Source of the DNA: Salinicoccus carnicancri Crm
GTDB taxonomy: Bacteria > Bacillota > Bacilli > Staphylococcales > Salinicoccaceae
Assembly: GCF_000330705.1 (NCBI RefSeq)
Contig: NZ_ANAM01000010.1
Span: 124,001-188,000 of the forward strand
Length of the DNA: 64,000 nucleotides
Reading direction: 5' to 3'
The first letter of the stretch is position 1; each line of letters begins with the position of its first letter. Below are positions 43,844 to 52,201 of this stretch, piece by piece. A program made the position numbers and the translations under genes. Below the pieces are notes generated by a model. That model saw nothing but the letters and a program-made list of their open reading frames with translations. It had not been told where the DNA came from and did not search any database.

Positions 43844-44590
43844 ATGAATGAAGCAGCACAAACACTGGATGGCTGGTACAGCCTTCACCTTCTTTATAAC
43901 GTAGACTGGCCATCACTCCGCCTTCTCGAATCAGGAGAAGTGGACAAGATGGTCACAGAACTTCAAAGTTTCCTGGAACGTCAGGAAGAAGTGCATCAGA
44001 AAAAAGAAGGCAGCTACTCTTTCTACAATATCACCGGCCAGAAAGCTGACCTGATTCTCTGGATGCTCCGTCCGACGATTGACGAACTCAATACACTGGA
44101 GCTGGAATTCAACAAACTCGCCATCAGCGATTTCCTGATTCCATCCTATTCATACGTTTCCGTCATCGAACTCAGCAACTATCTTGCCAAAGATTCCGAT
44201 GAAGATCCATACCAGAACGAACATGTGAGAAAGCGCCTCTATCCTGAAGTGCCGAAATCACGCTACATCTGCTTCTATCCGATGGACAAACGCCGCGAAG
44301 GTAATGATAACTGGTACATGCTCGATATGGAAAAGCGCCGTGAACTCATGTATTCACACGGCATGATCGGCCGCGGCTATGCAGGCAAGGTCAAACAGTT
44401 CATCACAGGCTCCGTCGGTCTGGATGAATATGAGTGGGGAGTCACTTTATTCTCGGATGACATGATCCAGTTCAAGAAGCTGATCTATGAGATGAGATTC
44501 GACGAAGTATCCGCACGCTACGGCGAGTTCGGGGACTTCTTCGTAGGTGTCCACCTGCCGGCTGAAGAACTTCCGGCTTTCTTCCAGTAA
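43844..44590 (+). CDS. hemQ: Coproheme decarboxylase HemQ
   Basis: 248 residues of the chlorite-dismutase-like HemQ family. It oxidatively decarboxylates coproheme III to haem b with peroxide in the Firmicute haem pathway. The catalytic Tyr falls at residue 145 in CFYPMDKRR, the position known for the Staphylococcus enzyme; the proximal haem ligand His172 is in [12 protein letters not shown]. The distal side lacks the Arg of true chlorite dismutases. AAAAGGAGAG precedes the ATG. A short cationic peptide gene follows within 70 bases and may be in the same transcript. Confidence 0.96.
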   Translation: MNEAAQTLDGWYSLHLLYNVDWPSLRLLESGEVDKMVTELQSFLERQEEVHQKKEGSYSFYNITGQKADLILWMLRPTIDELNTLELEFNKLAISDFLIPSYSYVSVIELSNYLAKDSDEDPYQNEHVRKRLYPEVPKSRYICFYPMDKRREGNDNWYMLDMEKRRELMYSHGMIGRGYAGKVKQFITGSVGLDEYEWGVTLFSDDMIQFKKLIYEMRFDEVSARYGEFGDFFVGVHLPAEELPAFFQ

Positions 44591-44656
44591 TCCCGGTGGT
44601 TTTAAGCCTTCCAGATTCGGTTATAAGTAAACAAAACCAAAGCGGGAGGAATCACG

Positions 44657-44746
44657 ATGGGCCGATTGATCAGAAGAATCATATACATGGCACTGCCTTT
44701 TTTGATCAGAAAAATAAGAAACCGCAATAAAGGCGGACGTAAATGA
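44657..44746 (+). CDS. 29-residue cationic amphipathic peptide, unannotated type
   Basis: An ATG preceded by a near-perfect GGGAGGA at 7-base spacing opens a 29-codon frame: MGRLIRRIIYMALPFLIRKI then RNRNKGGRK. It has 10 Arg/Lys, no acidic residues and a hydrophobic segment broken by one Pro. The stop is followed within 3 bases by a strong terminator, so it ends the hemQ transcript or has its own. It is too short for ordinary gene finders. It may be a membrane-binding small protein; a toxin-like or regulatory role is only a possibility. No antitoxin RNA was recognised. Confidence 0.6.
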   Translation: MGRLIRRIIYMALPFLIRKIRNRNKGGRK

Positions 44747-44748
44747 TA

Positions 44749-44781
44749 TAAAAAGCCCGGTCCAGTGGACCGGGCTTTTTC
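44749..44781. terminator. Bidirectional terminator
   Basis: AAAAAGCCCGGTCC pairs with GGACCGGGCTTTTT; serves the peptide gene/hemQ and the convergent ABC permease. Confidence 0.92.
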
Positions 44782-44785
44782 ATGC

Positions 44786-45484
44786 CTATTTGATTTTGAG
44801 GGGGATGTCCCTGATCGTATAATAAAGAACAGCACATACGATGGCGAGAACAGCAAGGGTCATCACCGCTGCCGCGCCCATGTTCATGCCGCTCATGAGA
44901 TCCAGGGAATCGATGGCCGGAATGCCGGCAGCGCCTTCCCTCGACCACATCACATCCGTTGCCATGAACAGGATGATATTAAGTACCACCGTGCCCATTC
45001 CCGGGACGAATCCACGGTAGAATCCCACGCTGATCAGAAAGCCGCCGAGGAAGTAGAGCAATGTCGACAGCATGTATCCACCCACATGCACGATTGTTTC
45101 CATACCTCCCGACACTTCCGGAATACCCGTGCCGAACCACGGCATGAGACCGAACACGAATGATATGGCCGCCGTGGCTGCCGTGACCAATAAAGTGACG
45201 ATGACCCCGGCGGACACCATTGCCCGGAAGAAGTCCTTCCGCGTCAGCCCGAGGCTCAGCGACCACTCCAGGAACGTGTATACCGCCAGTATCCCGAGCA
45301 CCAGCATATATACCCTGTTAGCCGACAGGGCCATGGCAAAGAATGACATATCGTTCAGTTCCGATTCCCTTATGAATACATTCAAAATGATGTAGACCAG
45401 GGCGAATATCGGTATATACCACATGCTCCATTTGCCGAATTCCTTCGAATAATCCATTGTTGCAAGGCCTGACTTTCCACTCAT
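44786..45484 (-). CDS. ABC transporter permease, six-helix type
   Basis: 232 residues with about six hydrophobic helices, including MWYIPIFALVYIILNVFI, MLVLGILAVYTFLEWSL, AGVIVTLLVTAATAAISFVFG and AVMTLAVLAIVCAVLYYTI. No binding-protein features. Its start overlaps the ATPase gene stop by 4 bases (ATGA). The pair plus the GntR gene has the layout of YtrA-type or Pmt-like (phenol-soluble modulin) export systems. It may export or give immunity to an amphipathic peptide or antibiotic; the substrate is not known. Confidence 0.82.
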   Translation of the reverse strand: MSGKSGLATMDYSKEFGKWSMWYIPIFALVYIILNVFIRESELNDMSFFAMALSANRVYMLVLGILAVYTFLEWSLSLGLTRKDFFRAMVSAGVIVTLLVTAATAAISFVFGLMPWFGTGIPEVSGGMETIVHVGGYMLSTLLYFLGGFLISVGFYRGFVPGMGTVVLNIILFMATDVMWSREGAAGIPAIDSLDLMSGMNMGAAAVMTLAVLAIVCAVLYYTIRDIPLKIK

Positions 45485-46368
45485 TCCACACCCTCCTTGT
45501 CTTCTGTGAGCCTGATGAAAAGGTCCTGCAGCTTCACTGTGCTTATATCAAGATACAGCCTGTCAATCTCCTGAAGTTCCGCTTCACTCAACCTGCCCAG
45601 CACCATGTCGGAACGGATCGGCCCCAGGCGTTCTGTCGACAGCAGTTCCTTCCCTGTTGTGAATTGCGCGACCTTCTCCTCCGGCCCGCTCACCCTGAAA
45701 CCGCGTTCGAGCAGCACATCGAGCGGTTCCTGCAGTTTCACTCTGCCGTGATGCACGATGATCACTTCATCAAACAGGTAGTCCATCTCGGAAACGATAT
45801 GTGTCGACAGGATGAATATCCTCTGACTTTTCTCCTTAGCTGCGAGCACCTGTTTATAGAAATATTCCCTGGATGGTGCGTCCATGCCGTTTGTCACTTC
45901 ATCGAATATCGTTACAGGCGAATTTGATGCCAGGCCGATTGCAGCATTGACCGCCGCCTGCTGGCCTTTCGACATCTTATGGAGCGCCTTGTCCACCGGC
46001 GCGCCGAACCCTTCCATCACTTCCAGCGCATATTCCATGTCGAAACCTTCTTTGTACCTTTTTGCCGTCTGCAGCATCTTGCCGGCAGTATCGTACTCAT
46101 CCGAGTAGTCCACTTCGTACAGGAAATCGACTTTCGGCATCAGTTTTTCATTTTCATACGGGTCCACACCGTCGATGGTCAGAGCCCCTTTTGTCGGTTT
46201 CCTGAACGATGCAACCAGCGACAGTATCGACGTCTTGCCTGCCCCGTTGCGGCCGATGAGACCGTATACTTTCCCTGCTTCCATCTCAACGGAAATATTC
46301 TCCAAAATACCATCCTTTTTGATATCAAGGGACACGTTTTCAAGTTTCAGCACACTATTCATCTGCAT
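45481..46368 (-). CDS. ABC transporter ATP-binding protein
   Basis: About 295 residues. Walker A GRNGAGKTS near residue 41, a degenerate signature KMSKGQQAAV instead of LSGGQ, Walker B VTIFDEVTNGMDAPS and the switch His in LSTHIVSEMD. The degenerate signature and length suit the BcrA/YtrB/Pmt ATPase group. A GTG, ATG (46368) and ATG (46362) cluster follows AAAGGAAG; the second or third is the likely start. It overlaps the GntR gene end and the permease start, so all three are coupled. Confidence 0.88.
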   Translation of the reverse strand: MQMNSVLKLENVSLDIKKDGILENISVEMEAGKVYGLIGRNGAGKTSILSLVASFRKPTKGALTIDGVDPYENEKLMPKVDFLYEVDYSDEYDTAGKMLQTAKRYKEGFDMEYALEVMEGFGAPVDKALHKMSKGQQAAVNAAIGLASNSPVTIFDEVTNGMDAPSREYFYKQVLAAKEKSQRIFILSTHIVSEMDYLFDEVIIVHHGRVKLQEPLDVLLERGFRVSGPEEKVAQFTTGKELLSTERLGPIRSDMVLGRLSEAELQEIDRLYLDISTVKLQDLFIRLTEDKEGVE

Positions 46369-46735
46369 CACTTCCTTTCATTTCGGTTATAAGCTGACCG
46401 ATCTCCTGATCGGTCAGTCCAAGCTTGCGCGCTTCGTCCAACATCGGTTTCAAGTATTCCTCCTTGAAACTCTGCTTCCTCTCGCTAATGAGCCGCTCCT
46501 TTGCATCCGGTGCTACAAACATGCCGACCCCCCTCTTTTTGTAGATTACGCCCTGGTCCACCAGCTGATTGACACCTTTGGCCACCGTCAGATGATTGAC
46601 TTTATAGAACTGTACAATCTCATTGGTTGAAGGGACCCTGTCATCCGCCCTTAATGTGCCGCTAATGATCTGGTCGCTGATCCAGTCTTTGATCTGCTCA
46701 AAAATCGGTTTGCGGTCATTCAGCTGTCCACTCAA
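46355..46735 (-). CDS. GntR-family regulator, YtrA subfamily
   Basis: About 126 residues. The start is probably the TTG giving MSGQLNDRKPIFEQI, since AGAGGG lies 9 bases before it; the open frame begins at a GTG six codons earlier that lacks a binding site. Winged HTH: PIFEQIKDWISDQIISGTL, RVPSTNEIVQFYKVNHLTVAKGVNQL, GVIYKKRGVGMFV. The short C-terminal tail, with no ligand domain, defines the YtrA group that controls neighbouring ABC exporters. First gene of the GntR-ATPase-permease operon. Confidence 0.88.
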   Translation of the reverse strand: MSGQLNDRKPIFEQIKDWISDQIISGTLRADDRVPSTNEIVQFYKVNHLTVAKGVNQLVDQGVIYKKRGVGMFVAPDAKERLISERKQSFKEEYLKPMLDEARKLGLTDQEIGQLITEMKGSDADE

Positions 46736-46769
46736 ATCATCACGCCCTCTCACCTAGTTATATAGTTAT

Positions 46770-46785
46770 GTATATAAGTATATAC
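46770..46785. promoter_or_regulatory. Probable operator of the GntR-ABC operon
   Basis: GTATATA-AG-TATATAC, a perfect dyad about 35 bases upstream of the GntR start codon, in an A/T-rich promoter region that also holds AGTTATATAGTTATG. YtrA-type regulators bind such GTAT...ATAC dyads; assignment is by position. Confidence 0.55.
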
Positions 46786-46835
46786 CACTGTAGTGGAAAT
46801 TGTAAACCCCGCATCCTGAATTTTTACGGAGAATT

Positions 46836-46862
46836 AAAAAACCCCGCCGGAGCGGGGTTCCA
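46836..46862 (-). terminator. Terminator after the ywdK operon
   Basis: AACCCCGC-CGGA-GCGGGGTT; on the minus strand TTTTTAATTC follows. Confidence 0.88.
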
Positions 46863-46869
46863 ATATATA

Positions 46870-47085
46870 TCATTTTCTTTCCTTCTGCGCTTTTTTCTTC
46901 TTCAGCCTGTTTTTCATATACACTGCCAGCATCAGGAGCAGGCCGAGCATCGCCAGTATCTCACCGATGCTGATTGTCTGTGTCGTGACCAGATTGACAA
47001 TCCCCTTCACTGCCAGAAAGACAGCCATGATCAGCAGGAATATCGTCAGATAGTGTTTCAAACCATCATTTTTCGAAATAATCAC
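46870..47085 (-). CDS. Small two-helix membrane protein, unknown
   Basis: 71 residues: two hydrophobic helices (YLTIFLLIMAVFLAVKGIV and IGEILAMLGLLLMLAVYM) and a very basic tail NRLKKKKAQKERK facing the cytoplasm by the positive-inside rule. GGTGTG lies upstream. It comes 13 bases after ywdK, so it is the last gene of the ung-ywdI-ywdK operon. Family not recognised. Confidence 0.7.
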   Translation of the reverse strand: MIISKNDGLKHYLTIFLLIMAVFLAVKGIVNLVTTQTISIGEILAMLGLLLMLAVYMKNRLKKKKAQKERK

Positions 47086-47098
47086 ACCACCATCTGGC

Positions 47099-47464
47099 TC
47101 AGATTTTCACGATGCCGATGATCAGGCATATCCAGCCGGCGAGGAACAGCACGCCGCCGATCGGGGTGATGGCCCCGAGTATGGAAATACCGCTGACCGC
47201 GAGGATATACAGCGACCCGCTGAAGAATATGATGCCGAGCAGCATCAGCCAGCCGGAGGCACCAAGCAGCGGTGCATTGGTGATCTGCATCAGTATGCCG
47301 ACTGCCAGCAGACCGAGTGCATGGTACATCTGATACTGCACCGCTTTTTCCCATACGCCCATATAGTGTTCGCTGATCCTGCCCTCGAGGCCGTGTGCGC
47401 CGAAAGCACCGAGCGCAACAGAAATCAGTGCGTTCACTACACCGAATATTATGAATAACTTCAT
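47099..47464 (-). CDS. ywdK: DUF423 membrane protein (YwdK)
   Basis: 121 residues with four hydrophobic helices, matching DUF423: [23 protein letters not shown], the [15 protein letters not shown] block and [17 protein letters not shown]. Function unknown; the AFGAHGL and YHALGL motifs with their His residues are conserved family marks. It belongs to the ung-ywdI-ywdK run also seen in Bacillus. Confidence 0.93.
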   Translation of the reverse strand: MKLFIIFGVVNALISVALGAFGAHGLEGRISEHYMGVWEKAVQYQMYHALGLLAVGILMQITNAPLLGASGWLMLLGIIFFSGSLYILAVSGISILGAITPIGGVLFLAGWICLIIGIVKI

Positions 47465-47491
47465 TCCGTCTTCTCCTTTGATACAAATTTG

Positions 47492-47818
47492 TTAAAAATC
47501 AAAAAGCGAGTCCCCGTTACCGAATCCGTCATCCGTATCGAGCGTTTCCGCCGGAACCTGTTCTGACCGTCCCGGGCTGTCCCTGCGCTCTTCTGTGCTC
47601 CCGCCCATCATGCGGAGCATTTCCCTGTCATCCGCGCTCATGCTGCTGCCCTTCCGGGGGGCGGGCGCCACAGGCGGGACAGCTGCATTGTCGTCCTGCT
47701 TCAGAAGGCCGATCAGCCGCTCCATGGCATACAGATGCTTGTCGAATTCATGCGGCTGGCTGGATACCTCCATACGGTGAAGTTCCTGCTTCAGTTCCGC
47801 TATGATCTGCTGCTTCAT
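47492..47818 (-). CDS. ywdI: YwdI family protein
   Basis: 108 residues. The N-terminal helix [38 protein letters not shown] matches the short YwdI family; the rest is Pro/Ser/Asp-rich and probably disordered, ending in a [11 protein letters not shown] tail. The role is unknown. Its ATG overlaps the ung stop by 4 bases, so it is coupled to ung, and the hydrophobic tail might be a protein-binding peptide. Confidence 0.85.
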   Translation of the reverse strand: MKQQIIAELKQELHRMEVSSQPHEFDKHLYAMERLIGLLKQDDNAAVPPVAPAPRKGSSMSADDREMLRMMGGSTEERRDSPGRSEQVPAETLDTDDGFGNGDSLFDF

Positions 47819-48468
47819 TTCTTCTCACTCCAGTCGACCGGTTCACGCCCGTGCTCCACCAGATAATCGTTCGTCCGGCTGAACGGCTCCGTGCCGAAAA
47901 AGCCGCGGGAGGCAGACAGGGGGCTCGGATGCACCGATTTGATGACAAGATGCCTGTCCGTATCGATCAGCCTTTCCTTCTGCTGGGCAGGTTTCCCCCA
48001 GAGGATGAAGACAACGTTTTCCAGTGCATCCGAAACGTGCCTGATGATGCCGTCGGTAAACGGCTGCCAGCCGAGTTCCCTGTGGGAGTGGGCCTCACCT
48101 GCCTCCACCGTCAGCACAGTATTGAGCAACAGGACGCCCTCTCTCGCCCAGTCCTTCAGACTGCCGTCTTCGCGGACGATGCCAAGATCGCTCTCAAGCT
48201 CCTTGTAGATATTCCTTAATGACGGCGGAATCTTCACGTCCTCGTTCACGGAAAAGGCGAGGCCGTGTGACTGGCGTTCACCGTGATAGGGGTCCTGTCC
48301 GAGAATCACGACACGCACATTCTCAAACGGCGTCAGTTCGAAAGCTGTATATATCTGTTCGCGGGGCGGAAACACTTTTCCACTTGCATACCTTTCTTCC
48401 AGTTCCGCTTCCAGCCCGCTGAAATCGTGGGCTTCTTTTATCGATCTGAAGACATCTTTCCATTCCAT
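47815..48468 (-). CDS. ung: Uracil-DNA glycosylase
   Basis: 217 residues, a normal family-1 UNG. Catalytic water-activating Asp in [10 protein letters not shown] (about residue 60), the Phe/Asn uracil pocket in [17 protein letters not shown] and the DNA-intercalation loop [13 protein letters not shown]. It removes uracil from DNA as the first step of base excision repair. Divergent from pdxK; followed by ywdI with an overlap. Confidence 0.97.
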   Translation of the reverse strand: MEWKDVFRSIKEAHDFSGLEAELEERYASGKVFPPREQIYTAFELTPFENVRVVILGQDPYHGERQSHGLAFSVNEDVKIPPSLRNIYKELESDLGIVREDGSLKDWAREGVLLLNTVLTVEAGEAHSHRELGWQPFTDGIIRHVSDALENVVFILWGKPAQQKERLIDTDRHLVIKSVHPSPLSASRGFFGTEPFSRTNDYLVEHGREPVDWSEKK

Positions 48469-48582
48469 TGGATATCACCTCTGTCTAAAGTTCGATTATA
48501 CCATTACATCAGGCATGTCTCTAGAAATACGGCGTTTATTATAGTAGAATATTATTATTAATCATATTGGAGGACATTTCCT

Positions 48583-49413
48583 ATGGCACTTAAAAAAACC
48601 CTTACGATTGCCGGTTCGGATACCAGCGGCGGTGCCGGTATCGCGGCAGATCTGAAAACTTTCCAGGAACATGAAACATACGGCATGACAGCCCTTACCA
48701 CCATTGTGACCATGGATCCTGAAACCTGGTCCCACGGTGTGAATCCGATCCCTCTTGATGTTGTCGATGCGCAGCTTGAGACGGCCCTGTCGATCTCACC
48801 TGACGTCATCAAAACAGGGATGCTCCCTTCTGAGGAGGTCATCGAACGCAGCAAGAATGCATTCCTGAACAGCAATGCAGAGCATTTTGTCATCGACCCG
48901 GTCATGGTCTGCAAAGGTGACGACGAAGTGTTGAACCCGGGGCTCGTGGACGCGATGGCCGAACACCTCCTGCCCCATGCAACGGTAATCACTCCAAACC
49001 TGTTCGAAGCCGGGCAGCTTGCCGGATATAAGACGCCGAAGACGCTTGATGCTGCAAAGAAATGTGCAGAAGTCATCCACGAAAAAGGTGCAAAGCACGT
49101 CATCATCAAGGGCGGTTCGGAAATCGAGGGGGAAAAGGCGGTCGATGTCTACTACGACGGTGACACGTTCCACATGCTGACGAGCGACAAGATCGATGCT
49201 TCCTACAACCATGGTGCCGGCTGTACGTTTGCAGCAGCCATCACGGCGAACCTGGCAAACGGCCAGGCGCCCCTTGAAGCGATCCAGAATGCGAAAGGCT
49301 TCGTCACCTCAGCCATCAAGAACGGCTGGAAGATGAACGACCATGTCGGTGTTGTCCGCCATGGTGCTGCGAACACAGTAGAAAAGATCGATGTGCAGGA
49401 CGAAACGATATAG
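48583..49413 (+). CDS. pdxK: Pyridoxine/hydroxymethylpyrimidine kinase (ThiD/PdxK family)
   Basis: 276 residues of the ribokinase-like ThiD group. N-terminal AGSDTSGGAGIAADLKTF, substrate region PVMVCKGDDEVLNP, and the anion hole/active site in NHGAGCTFAAAI with Cys near 214, the residue that marks the dual-type pyridoxal kinases of Bacillus and Staphylococcus. It phosphorylates pyridoxine/pyridoxal, and possibly HMP. It is adjacent to ung in staphylococci too. No thiamine genes lie beside it, which favours the vitamin B6 role. Confidence 0.9.
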   Translation: MALKKTLTIAGSDTSGGAGIAADLKTFQEHETYGMTALTTIVTMDPETWSHGVNPIPLDVVDAQLETALSISPDVIKTGMLPSEEVIERSKNAFLNSNAEHFVIDPVMVCKGDDEVLNPGLVDAMAEHLLPHATVITPNLFEAGQLAGYKTPKTLDAAKKCAEVIHEKGAKHVIIKGGSEIEGEKAVDVYYDGDTFHMLTSDKIDASYNHGAGCTFAAAITANLANGQAPLEAIQNAKGFVTSAIKNGWKMNDHVGVVRHGAANTVEKIDVQDETI

Positions 49414-49475
49414 AACAGGAAGAGATAGCTTGCCTATCTCTTTTCTATGGATCATTTTAAGGAGCGTCAGCATTT

Positions 49476-49835
49476 ATGGAAAAGATCAATCGCGAAGAAG
49501 TACAGACTTTATTGAACCGGTATCAGGATGAGAAAGTGTACGTCCACGTTGAAGTGACGAGCGGCATGTATGCCTCGCATATGGACGAGAGGGTGTTCAA
49601 CGCCGGGATGTTCATGAGGAACGTGCAGGTCGTCTTCAGCCAGGGCGCAATCCGCGGCGGTGACAACGGTGAATTCCGCGTCGGGCTCAAGCTGGACAAT
49701 GGGGGATGGATCTATGTCCTCGGTCTCACCCACTTTGAAGTGAACGACAATGATGAATTCATCATGCACGGCTTCAATTATGACGGCAAACTCGCCAGTG
49801 CACTTGAAATTTCAACCCGGGAATTCTTTAAATAG
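49476..49835 (+). CDS. yojF: YojF family protein (DUF1806)
   Basis: 119 residues of the DUF1806 family: REEVQTLLNRYQDEKVYVHVEVTSGMYA, FNAGMFMRNVQVVFSQGAIRG, and GGWIYVLGLTHFEV. The fold is a small beta protein of unknown role. It is always found next to the BshB2 deacetylase (yojG) in Bacillus and Staphylococcus, and here it lies 11 bases before it, so a supporting role in bacillithiol metabolism is likely. Confidence 0.9.
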   Translation: MEKINREEVQTLLNRYQDEKVYVHVEVTSGMYASHMDERVFNAGMFMRNVQVVFSQGAIRGGDNGEFRVGLKLDNGGWIYVLGLTHFEVNDNDEFIMHGFNYDGKLASALEISTREFFK

Positions 49836-49846
49836 GAGGAAGCGTG

Positions 49847-50515
49847 ATGGAAAAGGAAAGACAAGTTCTCGTCGTATTTCCACACCCGGACGATGAAGCG
49901 TTCGGTGTCAGCGGAACGATGAGCCAGTATGTGGATATGGGCGTCCCCGTAACGTACGCGTGCCTGACCTTCGGCGATATGGGACGCAACCTGGGCTACC
50001 CTCCGTTCGCCACAAGGGAGTCACTGCACTCGATCCGCAAAAGGGAAGTCGAGGAAAGCGCCCGCCTGATCGGTGTGACTGACCTGCGCCTGCTCGGCTA
50101 CCGGGACAAGACACTGGAATTTGAAGAGCCGGGGCACCTGACAGGTGTGATGAAGGACCTGATTGACGAACTGGAACCATCCAGGATCATCACATTCTAT
50201 CCGGGCTATTCTGTCCACCCCGATCATGAAGCGACGGCTGAGGCTGTCATTGAAGCAGTAAAAGAAATGCCGGAGGGTACCCGTCCGGCGCTCCAGCTTG
50301 TGGCTTTCAGCAATAACACATTGAATGATCTCGGAGAACCCGATATCATTATAGATATAGATGGCTACCAGGAGCGTAAAGAGAAGATCATGGCAGCCCA
50401 TGCATCACAGACCGGCCCCCTGCTCAAGTCTCTTGCTGCTGATACGCAGGAAGGGCAGGACGCCCGTGACATGTGGATGAAATATGAAACATTCTACAGT
50501 TATGATATAGATTAA
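49847..50515 (+). CDS. bshB2: Bacillithiol biosynthesis deacetylase BshB2
   Basis: 222 residues from the ATG preceded by AGGAGGA; a GTG one codon earlier is also in frame. PIG-L/LmbE family zinc deacetylase: zinc motif HPDDE at 13-17, the TFGDMGRN loop, and [11 protein letters not shown] with the third zinc ligand and catalytic His. It deacetylates GlcNAc-malate to GlcN-malate in bacillithiol synthesis, or bacillithiol conjugates. Second gene of the yojF-bshB2-folE2 run. Confidence 0.93.
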   Translation: MEKERQVLVVFPHPDDEAFGVSGTMSQYVDMGVPVTYACLTFGDMGRNLGYPPFATRESLHSIRKREVEESARLIGVTDLRLLGYRDKTLEFEEPGHLTGVMKDLIDELEPSRIITFYPGYSVHPDHEATAEAVIEAVKEMPEGTRPALQLVAFSNNTLNDLGEPDIIIDIDGYQERKEKIMAAHASQTGPLLKSLAADTQEGQDARDMWMKYETFYSYDID

Positions 50516-50526
50516 GGAGTAGAAGC

Positions 50527-51405
50527 ATGGAAGAACTGGACCTTACGACACGAGAAGGACGCTTTAAACATTTCGGTTCCGTCGACCCCATCGAAGGAAC
50601 CAAGCCAATGGAGAAAGAGCTCATGGTGGACCTCCAAAGCTCGAAAAAAGACTTTTTATTCGAAGTGGATTCAGTGGGGATAAATAATCTCAGCTACCCT
50701 GTAGTGATCGGGGACTTCCAGTCCATCGGCAATTTTGAACTTGCTACAAGCCTGAGGAAGAACGAAAAAGGCATCAACATGAGCCGAATCCTGGAATCCC
50801 TCGAAACCCAGAATGACGGCGGCGTCAGGCTCGACTTCGGAACACTTGAGACCGTGCTCGGCACACTGCGCGACCGCATGGATCAGGAATCCGCAGAAGT
50901 TACAGCAGACGGTAAATGGTATTTTGCGAAACAGAGTCCGCATACCCAGCTTTCCGGCATGGCGCATGCCGATGTAAAATACTCGCTGGAAATCGGCGAA
51001 TCCGGCACCACCCGCAAGCAGCTCGGCATGACAGCCATGGTTACGACACTCTGCCCGTGTTCAAAAGGTATCAGTGAATACAGTGCACACAACCAGCGCG
51101 GCTATGTAAAAGTGCTGCTCGATGTTGATCCGGAGAAAGAACTGCCGGACGATCACAGGGAACAGCTGTATGAAGTGCTCGAAATCAATGCCTCTTCACA
51201 GCTCTACCCCATCCTGAAACGTACGGATGAGAAGATGGTTACAGAGCGCGCTTACGAAAATCCGCGCTTCGTGGAAGACCTCATCCGCCTCATTGCCTAT
51301 GACCTCGTCGAACTCGACTGGGTGAAAGGGTTCGAACTCGAATGCCGCAATGAGGAAAGCATCCACCAGCACGATGCTTTCAGCAGGATGCGTTACCAGA
51401 AATAG
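50527..51405 (+). CDS. folE2: GTP cyclohydrolase FolE2 (type IB)
   Basis: 292 residues. FolE2 converts GTP to dihydroneopterin triphosphate, the first step to folate. Blocks: [22 protein letters not shown]-like start ([14 protein letters not shown]), [14 protein letters not shown], the catalytic Cys pair region [20 protein letters not shown] near 175-190, and [33 protein letters not shown]. This type works with several metals and in Bacillus is induced on zinc starvation. No Zur-type site was seen directly upstream; it follows bshB2 by 11 bases, so the two are co-transcribed. Confidence 0.95.
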   Translation: MEELDLTTREGRFKHFGSVDPIEGTKPMEKELMVDLQSSKKDFLFEVDSVGINNLSYPVVIGDFQSIGNFELATSLRKNEKGINMSRILESLETQNDGGVRLDFGTLETVLGTLRDRMDQESAEVTADGKWYFAKQSPHTQLSGMAHADVKYSLEIGESGTTRKQLGMTAMVTTLCPCSKGISEYSAHNQRGYVKVLLDVDPEKELPDDHREQLYEVLEINASSQLYPILKRTDEKMVTERAYENPRFVEDLIRLIAYDLVELDWVKGFELECRNEESIHQHDAFSRMRYQK

Positions 51406-51421
51406 CATATGTTTTACCCAA

Positions 51422-51463
51422 GAGACAGTTTCCGACTTCGATGCGGAGGCTGTTTTTTTATTG
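51422..51463 (+). terminator. Probable terminator after folE2
   Basis: An imperfect stem ACAG-CCG...CGG-CTGT is followed by seven T. Pairing is interrupted, so the strength is uncertain. Confidence 0.55.
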
Positions 51464-51519
51464 CATGAATGGTGTTCATGATTTCGACACAGATATTGAG
51501 ATTTTTTTCACAAATAACA

Positions 51520-51548
51520 TTGATTTCGTGATTTATTTCACATATAAT
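51520..51548 (+). promoter_or_regulatory. doxX promoter with Rex/ArcR-like dyad in the spacer
   Basis: -35 TTGATT (51520), 17-bp spacer, -10 TATAAT (51543). The spacer contains CGTGATTTATTTCACA, i.e. GTGA-N6-TCAC, close to the TGTGA-N6-TCACA sites of CRP/FNR-family ArcR and to Rex sites. A protein bound here would block the promoter. Confidence 0.6.
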
Positions 51549-51590
51549 GAGGTCAAAGAACAGAACGGAAAAACGAAAGGAGAAAACAAG

Positions 51591-52109
51591 ATGATCAAAA
51601 AGTTGCTGGAGCACAAAATGAGTGAGTACGTACTGTTATTCCTGAGAGTCTACCTCGGTATCGGCTGGTTTACAAGTGGACTTGGGAAAGTTATGGGGGG
51701 AGGCTTCGACGCCTCAGGATTCTTACAGAATGCTGTACAGAATCCGGTCGTCGGTCCGGACGGCAATCCGGTTTATCCATGGTACACATTCCTTGTTGAA
51801 AATGTCTTCCTGTCCATGAGACCTGCGATAAACGTGATGATTCCCTGGGGTGAACTTCTGGTCGGACTTGCCCTCATCGTCGGCGGCTTCACAGCCTATG
51901 CAGCATTCTTCGGACTGCTCATGAACTTCTCATTCCTGTTCGCGGGCACAGTATCCGTCAACCCGCTCTACATCCTGATCGGTGCCGCCATCCTTGCTGC
52001 AGGCTATAAAGCAGGCAGCCTCGGCCTCGACCGCTTCATCAGATTGGCCATGGACAAAGGCACATTCAGATCCTTAAACGACCGCCGCCAGGAGCGCAAG
52101 ACAGCCTGA
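51591..52109 (+). CDS. DoxX family membrane protein
   Basis: 172 residues from the ATG preceded by AAAGGAG; 50 upstream in-frame codons lie across the promoter. Four helices with DoxX blocks LFLRVYLGIGWFTSGLGKVMGGGFDASGF and PWGELLVGLALIVGGFTAYAAFFGLLMNFSFLFAG. Known DoxX proteins belong to thiosulfate:quinone oxidoreductase-like or membrane redox complexes; most Firmicute copies are uncharacterised. The promoter dyad suggests control by redox or oxygen state. Single gene with a good terminator. Confidence 0.87.
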   Translation: MIKKLLEHKMSEYVLLFLRVYLGIGWFTSGLGKVMGGGFDASGFLQNAVQNPVVGPDGNPVYPWYTFLVENVFLSMRPAINVMIPWGELLVGLALIVGGFTAYAAFFGLLMNFSFLFAGTVSVNPLYILIGAAILAAGYKAGSLGLDRFIRLAMDKGTFRSLNDRRQERKTA

Positions 52110-52121
52110 ATCAATATATTT

Positions 52122-52158
52122 AAAAAAGCTTCAGACAAGACTGTCTGAAGCTTTTTAT
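52122..52158. terminator. Terminator after doxX
   Basis: AAAAGCTTCAGACA pairs with TGTCTGAAGCTTTT, followed by TATTA. Confidence 0.92.
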
Positions 52159-52201
52159 TACTTGCGGCTATACGATTTCAAACCGTATATCTGAATCGTT
52201 A

